Source: Gemmatimonadota bacterium (GTDB lineage Bacteria; Gemmatimonadota; Gemmatimonadetes; Longimicrobiales; Gaopeijiaceae). Taken from it: a stretch of 64,000 bases of DNA. The position numbers and the translations under genes were made by a program. Numbering within the stretch: position 1 is the stretch's first letter; every line of letters starts with the position of its first letter. The stretch covers positions 38,396-102,395 of the forward strand of contig JAPPGF010000023.1 of the NCBI GenBank assembly GCA_028875075.1, read 5' to 3'. This document shows, in pieces, positions 1 to 9,493 of this stretch. Under the pieces are notes generated by a model. The model was not told where the DNA came from, ran no database searches, and worked only from the letters and a program-made list of their open reading frames with translations.

Positions 1-1082
1 ACGGGAACCTCACCAACGCCATCGAGCTGCGCACCCGCCTCGTCGAGGAGGGCGCGATTTTCCAGACCAGCAGCGACTCCGAGGTCATCGTCCACTTGGT
101 GGCCCGCTCTCGGCACGACAGCGTCGACGCGCAGATCGACGACGCGCTCGGACACCTCGAAGGTGCGTTCTCCTTAGTCATGGCCGTGGGCGAAGCTCTG
201 TACGCTGTGCGCGATCCGCGCGGCTTCCGTCCCCTCCAGCTCGGGCGCAAGGGCCGCGGATACGTGGTGGCGAGCGAGACCTGCGCTTTCGACATCATGG
301 GCGCGCGCTACGTGCGCGATCTGGACCCAGGCGAGGTTCTCAAGATTTCCGGGTCCAAGATCGAAACCCTGCGTCCGCTCACCTCCATCGGCCGAACGGC
401 TCCCTGCATCTTTGAGCTGGTGTATTTCGCCCGCCCCGACTCCCGTCTGTGGGGCGTGAGCGTGGACCGAGCGCGGCGTGCCTTCGGCCGGCAACTCGCG
501 CGGGAACACCCGGCCGCCGCGGACGCGGTCATTGCAGTCCCCGACAGCGCCAACTCAGCCGCTCTCGGGTTCGCCGAGGAGAGCGGCATCCCTTACGAAC
601 TCGGCCTGCTCCGGAACCACTACGTCGGCCGCACATTCATCAAGCCGTCACAGAGCGATCGTGACTTTGGAGCAAGACTGAAATACAACCCGGTGCGCGA
701 GGTTGTGGACGGGAAGCGGATCGTAGTGGTAGACGACTCGCTCGTGCGGGGCACGACGGGCCGGAGCCTGGTCAAGTTCATCCGCGAAGCCGGAGCTCAG
801 GAGGTTCACTTTCGCATCGCCAGCCCTCCCGTCCGCTATCCGTGCTTCTACGGCATCGACATGCCCAACCGAGAAGAACTGATCGGAGCCCGCCTCACCA
901 TCGACGAGACCCGTGACGCTCTGGGCGTTAACTCGCTCGGCTACCTGAGCATGGAGGGAATGCAGGAGGCCGTATCCGAGGGGGGCCCGTACTGCGATGC
1001 CTGCTTCTCGGGGAACTACACCGCGCCCCTGGTCGACGTTGAGCGCGGCTACGCGCCCGGCAATCTCGCGCTACGGTCTTGA
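1..1082 (+). CDS. purF: Amidophosphoribosyltransferase (PurF), 5' end outside the window
   Basis: Glutamine PRPP amidotransferase catalyses the first committed step of purine synthesis (PRPP plus glutamine to 5-phosphoribosylamine). The open frame runs in from base 3 with GNLTNA...GAIFQTSSDSEVI, the end of the N-terminal glutaminase domain, so the TTG at 96 in the ORF track is an internal codon and not a start. The phosphoribosyltransferase part is complete: GRTFIKPSQ, KYNPVREVVDG and the PRPP loop VVVDDSLVRGTTG. YCDACFSGNY near the C-terminus matches the cysteine pair of Bacillus-type Fe-S PurF enzymes. Its stop overlaps the start of the adenosine deaminase gene, giving a two-gene purine unit. 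Confidence 0.96.
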   Translation, partial: GNLTNAIELRTRLVEEGAIFQTSSDSEVIVHLVARSRHDSVDAQIDDALGHLEGAFSLVMAVGEALYAVRDPRGFRPLQLGRKGRGYVVASETCAFDIMGARYVRDLDPGEVLKISGSKIETLRPLTSIGRTAPCIFELVYFARPDSRLWGVSVDRARRAFGRQLAREHPAAADAVIAVPDSANSAALGFAEESGIPYELGLLRNHYVGRTFIKPSQSDRDFGARLKYNPVREVVDGKRIVVVDDSLVRGTTGRSLVKFIREAGAQEVHFRIASPPVRYPCFYGIDMPNREELIGARLTIDETRDALGVNSLGYLSMEGMQEAVSEGGPYCDACFSGNYTAPLVDVERGYAPGNLALRS

Positions 1083-2113
1083 GCGGTCCGGTCACGCGCG
1101 AGCGCCTACGATCGCTTCCAAAGGCCGAACTCCACGTCCACCTAGACGGCAGTCTACGTCCTCAGACACTGCTTGAGCTTGCACGGAAGCGAGGTGTGTC
1201 GGTCCCTGCGACCGACGCGGTCGAGCTGGAGCGACGGATGGTGGCCGCCGAAGCCGGCAGCCTCCAGCGCTATCTGGCGGGATTCGACCTTACGATCTCG
1301 GTCATGCAGGACGCCTTGTCGATCGAGCGGATCGCGTACGAACTCGCCGAGGATGCAGCGGCCGAAGGCGTACACTACCTCGAAGTGCGCTATTCGCCCG
1401 TCCTAAACACACGCAAGGGGTTGTCTCTCGACGAAGCCATCGAGGCGTCCCTGGCCGGCCTCGCCCGAGCGCAAACCCGGCTCGACGTATGCGCGCGCCT
1501 CATCGTGTGCGCACTGCGCCAGTTGCAGCCGTCCGTCTCGCGCCGGTTGGCGACGCTGGCCGCTACCTACGGCGACCGAGGGATCGTGGGCTTCGATCTA
1601 GCCGGACCCGAACTGGGACACCCGGCACGCGACCACCAGGACGCCTTCGCGATCGCAGCGGAGGCCGGACTCGGCGTGACTGTCCACGCCGGCGAGGCTG
1701 ACGGACCCGAGTCTATTCGGCAGGCCCTAGACCACTGCCGCGTTCAGCGCCTCGGTCACGGAACGCGCCTCTTCGAAGATCCCGAGCTGCTGGCCCGGGT
1801 CCGGTCGGAGGGGATCGCGCTCGAGGTCTGCATCGCGTCGAACGTGCATACCGGCGCCGTGCCCCGCGTCGACCGCCATCCCGTCCGACGCTACATTGAC
1901 GCCGAGCTAGAGGTCACGCTCAACACCGACAACCGCCTGATCTCGGGCGTCACCCTCACCGATGAGTTCTGGACGGCACACCGCCATCTCGGCTTCACCT
2001 GGGACGAACTCCGATCGGTTGCACGCGCGGCCTTCGCGCACGCGTTCCTCCCCGAAACCGAGCGCGCACGGATGGTCGACGCGTTCGATCGGGAGAGTCG
2101 CCGTCAGCGCTAG
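1079..2113 (+). CDS. add: Adenosine deaminase
   Basis: Hydrolyses adenosine to inosine in purine salvage. The 344-aa protein has the amidohydrolase metal and catalytic signatures in order: AELHVHLDGS near residue 20, VHAGE, RLGHGTRL, SNVHTGAV and TLNTDNRLISGVTLTDEF. The TTG start shares bases with the purF TGA (TTGA), which implies translational coupling. The usual CPTSN motif reads CIASN here. Closely related adenine/AMP deaminases exist, so the exact substrate is inferred from overall resemblance to bacterial Add. Confidence 0.92.
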   Translation: MSGPVTRERLRSLPKAELHVHLDGSLRPQTLLELARKRGVSVPATDAVELERRMVAAEAGSLQRYLAGFDLTISVMQDALSIERIAYELAEDAAAEGVHYLEVRYSPVLNTRKGLSLDEAIEASLAGLARAQTRLDVCARLIVCALRQLQPSVSRRLATLAATYGDRGIVGFDLAGPELGHPARDHQDAFAIAAEAGLGVTVHAGEADGPESIRQALDHCRVQRLGHGTRLFEDPELLARVRSEGIALEVCIASNVHTGAVPRVDRHPVRRYIDAELEVTLNTDNRLISGVTLTDEFWTAHRHLGFTWDELRSVARAAFAHAFLPETERARMVDAFDRESRRQR

Positions 2114-2290
2114 CGGAGCTTCGTGTCCTTGTCGCGCTGGCTCACGACGACGCCGCGGACCTCCGGCGCCGGGCGCGACGCACTCGCGACGTCGGCGCTC
2201 GTCATGGTGCGAAGTGGGGAGGCGCGAATAATAGCAGCGAGTCAAGCATTTTCAGGCATGGTCGGTCCTGCGAACGACCAAGAACGCTGC

Positions 2291-3292
2291 TTAGCGTTCC
2301 GAATCGCCGGAGACTAGGGTTCGGGCACACTCTACGAGGTCTAGGGAGCCGATGTAGAGCGGGGTCCGCTGGTGAAGTTCCGTGGGTAGTTGGTCCAAGA
2401 TGTCGCCGTGCCCGTCGATCGCCCCCCCTCCCGCCTCTTTACAGATCATCGCCAAGGGCGCGGCCTCGTAGAGGAGCCGCAGTTTGCCGCGTGGGCTTCT
2501 GGAATCGGCCGGGTACATGAAGACCCCACCCGAGAGGAGCGTCCGATGGAAGTCGGCCACCAGTGAACCGATGTAGCGGGCGCTGAGGCCCTCTTGCCGC
2601 TTCAGTTCGGAGACGAACTGGCGCTGGCCCGGGCCCCAGAGGTCATAGTAGGACTCGTTGACCGAGTATGTTCGCGACGTGCTCTCCGGGATATGGATGT
2701 TCGGATGACTGAGCAGGAACTCTCCGATGCTGGGATCCAGGGTGAAGCCGTGCACTCCGGCCCCGCTCGTGTATACGAGCATAGTCGACGAACCATAGAC
2801 GACGTAACCGGCGGCGAGCTGCCGGCGACCGGGCTGCAGGCAGTCCTCAAGGCGCCCGTCCGGACCCTCGGTGACCTTGAGGTGGACGGAGAAGATGGTC
2901 CCGATGGATACGTTCAAGTCGATGTTGCTGGACCCGTCAAGCGGGTCGTAGAGCAGCACGTACTTCCCGCGGGGGAACTTCTCGGGGATCGCCACGATGT
3001 CGGGATGCTCCTCTGAGACCATGCAACACAGATCGCCGGTGTGGTCCATGGCCTTGCAGATAACCTCGTCGGCAAATACGTCGAGTTTCTTCACGACTTC
3101 GTCGTGGACGTTCCTACTGCCGGCCTGACCCAAGATGTCGACCAAACCGGCCTTGTTCACTTCGCGGCTGATGATCTTGGCGGCCAGTGCGATGTCGTAG
3201 AGGATGTTGCTGAAGGCTCCCGTGGCTTCGGGATGCCTGCGCTCCTCTTCCACGATGTGGCGTGAAAGCGTCACGACGCTGGTTTCGGCCAT
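2291..3292 (-). CDS. fbp: Fructose-1,6-bisphosphatase, class I
   Basis: Gluconeogenic phosphatase (fructose-1,6-bisphosphate to fructose-6-phosphate), cytosolic and Mg-dependent. The 333-aa length is normal for class I. Diagnostic motifs are visible: SEEHPDIV and the metal-binding LYDPLDGSSNID in the first half, then YIGSLVADFHRTLLSGG, FMYPADSRSPRGKLRLLYEAAP and KEAGGGAIDG. It converges with add; the 177 bp between them show no gene. Confidence 0.95.
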   Translation of the reverse strand: MAETSVVTLSRHIVEEERRHPEATGAFSNILYDIALAAKIISREVNKAGLVDILGQAGSRNVHDEVVKKLDVFADEVICKAMDHTGDLCCMVSEEHPDIVAIPEKFPRGKYVLLYDPLDGSSNIDLNVSIGTIFSVHLKVTEGPDGRLEDCLQPGRRQLAAGYVVYGSSTMLVYTSGAGVHGFTLDPSIGEFLLSHPNIHIPESTSRTYSVNESYYDLWGPGQRQFVSELKRQEGLSARYIGSLVADFHRTLLSGGVFMYPADSRSPRGKLRLLYEAAPLAMICKEAGGGAIDGHGDILDQLPTELHQRTPLYIGSLDLVECARTLVSGDSER

Positions 3293-3622
3293 CTCTACCG
3301 GTGTCTCCCGTTCAGCCTATTGTCTAGGGCGTGAGGAATAATCCCGCCCGAGCTTGCGCGGGTCAAACCGGCAGACCGCTCGAACTCAAGCCTCCGGCAG
3401 CCGTCGCACGCGAGAGCGGCGTCTTGCCTCAAAATCTGCGCTTCAACTATCGTGGCTCCCTTTCTGTCTGAGAAGTGGAGGGCGGCTCGGTCGGGAGTTC
3501 GTCTTCGCCGTCCGCCCGGCACCCGAAGCAGTTGTGCGTCCGTGCGGTGCCCGTATCGATCCCGATGCGGGCGATCGGTGAAGGACGCACCGACCTGGAG
3601 AACTGTTGGAGACGCCTGACGC
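3293..3622. other. Intergenic region between fbp and the symporter
   Basis: 330 bp between divergent genes. It should contain both promoters, but I see no clear -35/-10 pair. The short ORFs here (for example 3295..3696 minus) run into the symporter gene in other frames and show no family signal. A GGAG at 3608 may serve as Shine-Dalgarno for the symporter. Confidence 0.4.
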
Positions 3623-4867
3623 TTGAACAATCTCGCAACCGCCATAGGTCTCGTCCTCGGCCTCGTCGTGGGGCTCTTCGCTGCGGCCACTGACATCGCG
3701 GTCGCAGACAGCCTGATTCAAGGGGTTGCCCCCTTGGGCACGCTCTTCATAAACGCCATTCGGATGGTCGTGATTCCCCTCGTCGTCACCACGATCTTCG
3801 TCGGCGTGGCCAGGCTGGGAAACCCGAGGACCGTGGGCAAACTAGGGGGTTCGGCTCTCGGGTTCTTCTGGGGCACGACGATCCCCGCCATCGTCATCGG
3901 CATTACGTTCATGAAGACCGCGCTCGACATCTGGCCAGCCTCGGTCCAGGCCGGCACACCGGACGAGGGGCCACCCGTCGTTCCCGGCCTGTTGGACTTC
4001 TTGCTGGGCTTGATCCCGGCCAATCCCTTCGCAGCGGCCTCCGAAGGTGCCCTGCTCGCCCTCATCGTGTTCACGATTCTCGTAGCTGCCGCGGCCGGAG
4101 CGCTCGGCGACGAGCGACGCGAGCGACTGGTCACGTTGGCCGAGGACATCAGCGCCGTCTTCGTGAAGCTGATCCACTGGATCCTGTGGACGGCCCCGGT
4201 GGGCGTGTTCGGGCTCACCGCACCCGTCATTGCACGACTGGGGTTCGGCCTGCTGCCCAGCCTGTTCGTGTTCGTGTCTACCGTCGTGATCGGCCTGTTC
4301 GTCTTCACGGCGGTCTTCTATCTGTTGCCCGCGCGCTTTGTGGGCGGCAAGGGAATCGGCGACTTCATTCGAGGCGTGGTCGGGACGTACACCATCGGTT
4401 TTTCGACGACGAGCTCGGTGGCCTCACTGCCCGTCATGTTCAAGGACGCGGACAAGCTCGGCGTGTCCCCGCCTGTCGCGTCTCTGGTGCTTTCCCTGGG
4501 GGCGGCCATCAACCGGGCCGGCAGCGCGCTGTTTCAGGGCGCCGCCTTGGTCCTTCTCGCCGCCATCTCAGGTGTCTCTCTCTCCGCCACCACGCTCCTG
4601 AGTGCCGGAATGGTTGGCCTCGTGGTCGCCATGTCTGTCGCGCCGGTTCCCTCCGCCAGCATCGTGACACTGGCTCCCATTCTAGAGACGGCGGGCGTTC
4701 CGCTCACCGGGCTTGGCATTCTCCTAGGAATCGACCGCATCCCGGACATGTTCAGGAGCGCGACCAACACGACAGGGCATGTCGCATGCGCTGTAGTGGT
4801 GGAGGGGTTGGTGGGCGGTGACGTCACTGAGCCCGACCGGGCCACGGCCGAACGGGGCCGTGCGTAG
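3623..4867 (+). CDS. Dicarboxylate/amino acid:cation symporter (DAACS family)
   Basis: Inner-membrane secondary transporter of the GltP/DctA family, likely moving glutamate, aspartate or C4-dicarboxylates with Na+ or H+. The 414-aa protein is hydrophobic throughout, starting with a membrane segment at LATAIGLVLGLVVGLF. It carries the family re-entrant-loop signature GFSTTSSVASLPVMF and the later AAINRAGSALFQGAA region. The start is a TTG preceded by GGAG at 11 bp; an in-frame stop just upstream rules out an earlier start. The substrate cannot be told from sequence. Confidence 0.9.
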   Translation: MNNLATAIGLVLGLVVGLFAAATDIAVADSLIQGVAPLGTLFINAIRMVVIPLVVTTIFVGVARLGNPRTVGKLGGSALGFFWGTTIPAIVIGITFMKTALDIWPASVQAGTPDEGPPVVPGLLDFLLGLIPANPFAAASEGALLALIVFTILVAAAAGALGDERRERLVTLAEDISAVFVKLIHWILWTAPVGVFGLTAPVIARLGFGLLPSLFVFVSTVVIGLFVFTAVFYLLPARFVGGKGIGDFIRGVVGTYTIGFSTTSSVASLPVMFKDADKLGVSPPVASLVLSLGAAINRAGSALFQGAALVLLAAISGVSLSATTLLSAGMVGLVVAMSVAPVPSASIVTLAPILETAGVPLTGLGILLGIDRIPDMFRSATNTTGHVACAVVVEGLVGGDVTEPDRATAERGRA

Positions 4868-5179
4868 GCGCTGTCAAGCAGCCTCGGGGATCCCCACGTA
4901 CCCGTCGTCCCTCAGTCCCTTGACTGCGTGGCTCCTTCCCACTTGCGGGCCGGCGCTGAGGGATTCTCTCGCCTGACGCCACCTGGAATCGGCCTGCCCG
5001 GAGCCTCTGCTTCTCCATTCCCTCCGTAGGGACCTCCAACCATCGCTGGAGGGGCTTGAGCAGTCGTTTTCCTGTCGAGCAAGCGTCAGGCAGCGAAAGG
5101 CAAGTCGCGAGGGCTAAGCGAATACGGTACGTTCTCGCGCCTACCTTGCCACTCTGTACGCAACAAGCAATTCTCCCCC
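4868..5179. other. Intergenic region
   Basis: 312 bp without a supported gene. The opposite-strand ORF 4824..5189 has no recognisable domain. A short hairpin (CCTCCA at 5033, TGGAGG at 5047) is present but too weak to call a terminator. Confidence 0.35.
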
Positions 5180-5398
5180 ATGCGTTCACAGCTGGGTCCC
5201 ATACTGGTAGCGCTGGGCGCGGGACTGCTCCTAGTGGGACTCCTAGTGTGGAGCGGCATGGTGTCGTGGTTCGGTCAGCTTCCTGGAGACATCAGGGTCG
5301 TGCGTCCGAACACACGCATTTACGTACCGATTACCTCGATGGTCATCCTCTCCGTCGTGCTTTCGGCAATCCTCGTTACAATCCGGAGATTTATGTAG
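5180..5398 (+). CDS. DUF2905 family small membrane protein
   Basis: A 72-aa protein with two transmembrane segments (about residues 6-28 and 50-68) around a short conserved loop, WFGQLPGDIRVVRPNTRIYVPITSM. That loop and the length match DUF2905. Function is unknown. It stands alone on the plus strand, convergent with the efflux operon. Confidence 0.85.
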   Translation: MRSQLGPILVALGAGLLLVGLLVWSGMVSWFGQLPGDIRVVRPNTRIYVPITSMVILSVVLSAILVTIRRFM

Positions 5399-5637
5399 TC
5401 CCGGCCATAACTCTCGCAGGACGACGGCGCATGGGGGAGCCCGAAGACCCTCGGCCCCTTTGGCGCTTGAGTTTCACCTCAGCCCGCACATTCTGCCTGT
5501 TCGTAGTTGGCCGGCGACTCGCAGCCGAGCGGTGACGACCGGGTGGTGCGGCCACGGCCAGCGCTTCACCTGGACGGCTGCCACGTCTCGCTTGATCCCC
5601 TCACGTACGACGTGCTCCCGGCGAGAACTCGCGACGT

Positions 5638-6921
5638 TTACTCAAAGCGAAGCGCTGCGACCGGTTCGAGCCGGGAGGCCCGCAGCGCCGGCAAGAGGCC
5701 GAATGCAATACCGGTAATCGCCGCCATAGCGAGCGCGGCCACAACCGCCCAAGCAGGTACGGCTGCCGGAAGCGGGGTGAACAATGCCACCAACTCCGCG
5801 AACCCAAGACCGACGAGCATCCCGAGTGCCGCCCCCAGCACAGTAAGCAGCCCGGCCTCGGCTAGGAACTGCCAGAGTATCTCACCCCGCGTGGCGCCCA
5901 CGGCTTTCCTGAGCCCGATCTCATAAGTGCGCTCGGTGACCGAGATCAACATGATCCCGATGACGCCCACACCTCCGACCATCAGTGCGACGGACGTCAG
6001 AGCGAGCGTGCCGAGCAAGAGCATCGACGTGAGCCGGTCAATCAACGCCAAGACCTGGGCGGACTCGATCAGCGCGAAGTCATTGGGCTCGCTCGGTCTG
6101 AGCCCGCGCATTACCCGGAGCATGGCGATCACCTCGTCCTTGACCCGCCCCAGGCTCACGGAGTCAGCGGGAACGACTAGGATTTGCGCCCGATCCTCGT
6201 CCGCCGAGAGGTGCTTGAGCGCGGCCGTGTACGGCACCACGACCCAGTGTCTGATGACTGCCGTGAAGATGTTGGGCGCCGGAGCGAAGACGCCGACGAC
6301 CCTGAACTCGCGCTGACCGCCGCGGGAATTCACCAGCCCGATACGCTGACCGATCGGATCGCGGCCGCCGAACAGCTCCTGCGCCAGTTCGTCGGAAATC
6401 ACCGCGATCGCACGGCTTCGTCGCGCCTCGGCGCCAGTGAAATCACGTCCCGCGACGAAATCGCCCTGTGTGTAGCTCGGCCAACCCGCTGCGTACCCCT
6501 GGCCCTGCACGCCCGCAAGCCGGCGTCCGTCGAAGTCCACCGTGACATTCAGCGGCACGTTGTAGAGAGCCTCCCCGACCGAGGCAAGCCGACCGATGCG
6601 ATCGGCCTCCAGTGGTCTGATCTTGGGCTGTGTCCACCACGGATCGCCCTCCAGACGCGCGGCCGTGAAGTCGAACCGAGTGAGCACGAAGTTGCGGGGT
6701 CCCGACACCTCGACCGAGTCCTGGATCGACGTGCGCAGGCCGGCGACGAACGCCGTCAAGACCATGACTGCAGCGACGCCTATGGAGACTCCGAACATCG
6801 TGAGTAGAGACCGGGCCCGGTTCGTGACGAGAGCCTCGAGCGCGATACTGAAGCCGCCGCCCAGATTCAGTCGCCGTTGATCGTTGTCGACTCCGGTGCC
6901 GGCGCCTTCCGTGCTGTTCAC
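5638..6921 (-). CDS. ABC transporter permease, MacB/FtsX family (second of pair)
   Basis: Inner-membrane permease of a MacB-like exporter. The 427-aa protein has one N-terminal membrane segment (RARSLLTMFGVSIGVAAVMVL), a long periplasmic MacB_PCD-type domain, and three C-terminal segments ending in the FtsX signature TYEIGLRKAVGATRGEIL and PALRASRLEPVAALRFE. It overlaps the upstream permease by 4 bp. There is no fused ATPase domain, unlike E. coli MacB, so energy must come from an ATPase encoded elsewhere. It is the last gene of the tolC-adaptor-permease-permease operon. Confidence 0.9.
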   Translation of the reverse strand: MNSTEGAGTGVDNDQRRLNLGGGFSIALEALVTNRARSLLTMFGVSIGVAAVMVLTAFVAGLRTSIQDSVEVSGPRNFVLTRFDFTAARLEGDPWWTQPKIRPLEADRIGRLASVGEALYNVPLNVTVDFDGRRLAGVQGQGYAAGWPSYTQGDFVAGRDFTGAEARRSRAIAVISDELAQELFGGRDPIGQRIGLVNSRGGQREFRVVGVFAPAPNIFTAVIRHWVVVPYTAALKHLSADEDRAQILVVPADSVSLGRVKDEVIAMLRVMRGLRPSEPNDFALIESAQVLALIDRLTSMLLLGTLALTSVALMVGGVGVIGIMLISVTERTYEIGLRKAVGATRGEILWQFLAEAGLLTVLGAALGMLVGLGFAELVALFTPLPAAVPAWAVVAALAMAAITGIAFGLLPALRASRLEPVAALRFE

Positions 6922-8159
6922 TCGTACCGGAGCGCGTCGACGGGATCAAGGCGAGCTGCTCTAGCCGCGGGATAGACGCCCGCGGCAATGCCAACCACGA
7001 GTCCCATGGCAATGCTCAGAAGGATCCACTCGGGCGCCACTGCGGCGGGAAGCGGGGTCGCGGTACGCAGCAGCAGTGTCAGGCCACTCCCGACGCCTGC
7101 TCCGACTAGCGCGCCACACCCAGAGAGCGTGGCCGACTCAACCAGGACCTGCCTCAGGATGTCTCGGCGGCGGGCGCCAACTGCCTTGCGCACGCCGAAC
7201 TCGCGTGTCCTCTCCATGACCGAGACGAGCATGATATTCACGATCACGACCCCGCCTACGATCAGCGCGATCGCGACAAGACCGGGTAGCGCCACGAACA
7301 AGACGCTCGAAATACGGTCCCAGAAAGACAGCGTCTCCGCTGATGTCTCCAAGGCAAAGTCGTTGTCCTCCGTCGGCCTGAGTCCCCGGCGAGCACGCAT
7401 GAGTCCCTCAATCTCCGTTTGGGCTTCGCGCAGACTCGACGGATCCAGTGCCTGGATCACGACCTGATCCACCACGCCGTGCGGGTTGATGCTTGCCTCG
7501 ATCGGCGAGAGTGCGGGCAGGACAGCCAGGTTGTCGAGCGACTCGCCGAAGAGCGAGCCGAGTGGCTCGATCACGCCGATCACCCGATACGGGAAACCAC
7601 GGATCCGGACCGAGCGCCCGAGCGGGTCCAAGTCCTGGAACAGCTGATCCGCAGTGCCCCACCCCAGCACCGCGACGGGTACTCCCCGATCCGCCTCCTG
7701 TGGAGTGAACGCGCGACCTCGCTCGATCACCCAATCGCGGATCGCAAAGACCTCGCGGGAGGCGCCCATTAGACGCACGTTCGTGGCCGTACGCCCGTTG
7801 TCGCCCTCGACCGCGCCCCCGGTCGCGCTCTCGACGGCCACGCGAACGGGTACGGAAAGACGAGCCCGTACGGCGTCCGCATCCTCGTGGGTGATCGCTG
7901 GACGGCGGCGCTGAGCACGCCAGTACTCCGGGTCAGTACTGAAGTTGATCTCGGGGGAGCGCCGGAGTCGAACGGTGTTGATGCCGAAGATCGTGGTTGA
8001 GAAGTCCTCGCGAATGTAGCGGTCCATCCCCTCGACAATGCTCACCACCAACAGCAGGAACATTACGCTGATGGTGACACCGAGCAGGGCAAAGAAGCTC
8101 TTCAGTTTCTCCGTACGCAGTTGGGTCAGCGCCAGGGCGATTCCTTCCCGAACGTACAC
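6918..8159 (-). CDS. ABC transporter permease, MacB/FtsX family (first of pair)
   Basis: 413-aa permease with the same architecture as its neighbour: N-terminal membrane helix after KLKSFFALLGVTISVMFLLL, MacB_PCD-like periplasmic region, three C-terminal helices, and the signature TREFGVRKAVGARRRDIL with C-terminal YPAARAARLDPVDALRYE. The pair probably forms a heterodimer, as two different FtsX subunits are made from one operon. It starts 16 bp after the adaptor stop. Confidence 0.9.
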   Translation of the reverse strand: MYVREGIALALTQLRTEKLKSFFALLGVTISVMFLLLVVSIVEGMDRYIREDFSTTIFGINTVRLRRSPEINFSTDPEYWRAQRRRPAITHEDADAVRARLSVPVRVAVESATGGAVEGDNGRTATNVRLMGASREVFAIRDWVIERGRAFTPQEADRGVPVAVLGWGTADQLFQDLDPLGRSVRIRGFPYRVIGVIEPLGSLFGESLDNLAVLPALSPIEASINPHGVVDQVVIQALDPSSLREAQTEIEGLMRARRGLRPTEDNDFALETSAETLSFWDRISSVLFVALPGLVAIALIVGGVVIVNIMLVSVMERTREFGVRKAVGARRRDILRQVLVESATLSGCGALVGAGVGSGLTLLLRTATPLPAAVAPEWILLSIAMGLVVGIAAGVYPAARAARLDPVDALRYE

Positions 8160-8175
8160 TGACCCCGCCCTCGAC

Positions 8176-9483
8176 TCAGTTGTCGTTCGGGTCTAGCCGC
8201 CGCACGCGATCACCACTGCGTAACTCACGAATCGCGGTGTAGGGTCCGGCCACTACCGTGTCGCCTGGGGCAACCCCGGACAGCACCTCGAAATGCTCGT
8301 CACCGGCGATGCCGACGAAGACCGGAAGGAACGCCACCCTGCGCGCATTCATGAGAAACACACCCTCCACCTCGTCCTCCCTGGCCCTTGCGACCCCCGG
8401 CTCGATGTTTGGTTCGTTGCGATTACGGCCGAAGCCGAAAACACGGCGACGGCGTCGGGGCCTGTCGCCGTCAGGCAGCGTGTCGGCGGACGAACGCACC
8501 GTAAGCGCGATGATCGGGACCGCTACGGCGTCATCGCGAGTGTCGACCACGATGTCGGCGGTAGCCGACAGGTCCGGACGCAAGACAACGGGAGGCTGCT
8601 CGAGCGTGAGCACGACCTCGAAGTCGATCGCCGCTTGTTGGCCGGTCGCTGTCTGAGAGGACCGCGGACGGATTGCGCTGTTTCCGATCTCGGTGACACG
8701 CCCCGTGAAGGTCTCTCCCGGAAACGCGTCGATCTCCACCGATGCGCTGTCCCCGAGCGCAAGCTGCGGGACGTCGGTCTCATCCACCTGCACAACCACT
8801 TCGACCACGCTCAGATCCGAGATGGTGAGGATGAGGCTGCCCGGGTTGTTCATGGTACCGATGATGACCGTCTCGCCCTCCTCAACCTGAAGGCGCGTGA
8901 CCTTGCCGTCGATGGGAGCGCGGAGCACAGTCTTGGCGAGCCGATCGTCCGCCTCTGCGACGGAAGCGCGAGCCTGCTCCACAAAGTGACGAGCGGCCTC
9001 CAGTGAGGCTCGGGCAACCTCAGCGTTCGTCGCTGCGTCCTGGAGCTGCTGAGGGCTCACGAGCAGGGAGTCACGCCGGCTCAAGCTAGCTAGGCGTTCA
9101 TGGTCGCGTTCTGCGCGGAGCAGCGTCGCCTCCTGTTGCGACGCCTGAGCCTGGGCTTGGCTGAGCCCGGCCCGGGCGCGCGACAGCGCTGCCTGGAACT
9201 GAGTCGGGTCGAGTCTGAGGAGGACTTGGCCAGCTCGGACGTCGTCGCCCGCGCGCACAAACAACTCGGCCACCCTTGCCGAGACGTCCGAGCTCAGGTC
9301 GACGGTTCTGCGTGCGCGGACGTTGCCGGACGCCGTGACGATGGCCACCAGGTCGCGACGACTCACCTCTTCGAGGCGGACCTCCAGTCCTCGTTCGCGC
9401 CAACGAACGACCATCGGAACCGCGGCTGTAGCGAGGGCAACGGCTGCGAGCACTCCGATTGTCAGCCTTCGTCCGGCAGTCAC
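8176..9483 (-). CDS. Efflux periplasmic adaptor (MacA/HlyD-like membrane fusion protein)
   Basis: 435-aa adaptor bridging the inner-membrane permeases and the TolC-like channel. An N-terminal anchor (LTIGVLAAVALATAAVPMVV) is followed by a biotinyl-lipoyl half-motif (GNVRARRTVDLSS...GDDVRAGQVLLRLD), a long coiled-coil hairpin rich in Ala, Gln and Arg (about residues 95-185), the second half-motif (TVLRAPIDGKVTRLQVEEGE) and beta-barrel domains. An Arg-rich insert (PRRRRRVFGFGRNRNEP) near residue 345 is unusual. The gene lies 10 bp downstream of tolC. Confidence 0.92.
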   Translation of the reverse strand: MTAGRRLTIGVLAAVALATAAVPMVVRWRERGLEVRLEEVSRRDLVAIVTASGNVRARRTVDLSSDVSARVAELFVRAGDDVRAGQVLLRLDPTQFQAALSRARAGLSQAQAQASQQEATLLRAERDHERLASLSRRDSLLVSPQQLQDAATNAEVARASLEAARHFVEQARASVAEADDRLAKTVLRAPIDGKVTRLQVEEGETVIIGTMNNPGSLILTISDLSVVEVVVQVDETDVPQLALGDSASVEIDAFPGETFTGRVTEIGNSAIRPRSSQTATGQQAAIDFEVVLTLEQPPVVLRPDLSATADIVVDTRDDAVAVPIIALTVRSSADTLPDGDRPRRRRRVFGFGRNRNEPNIEPGVARAREDEVEGVFLMNARRVAFLPVFVGIAGDEHFEVLSGVAPGDTVVAGPYTAIRELRSGDRVRRLDPNDN

Positions 9484-9493
9484 TCGTATCTCC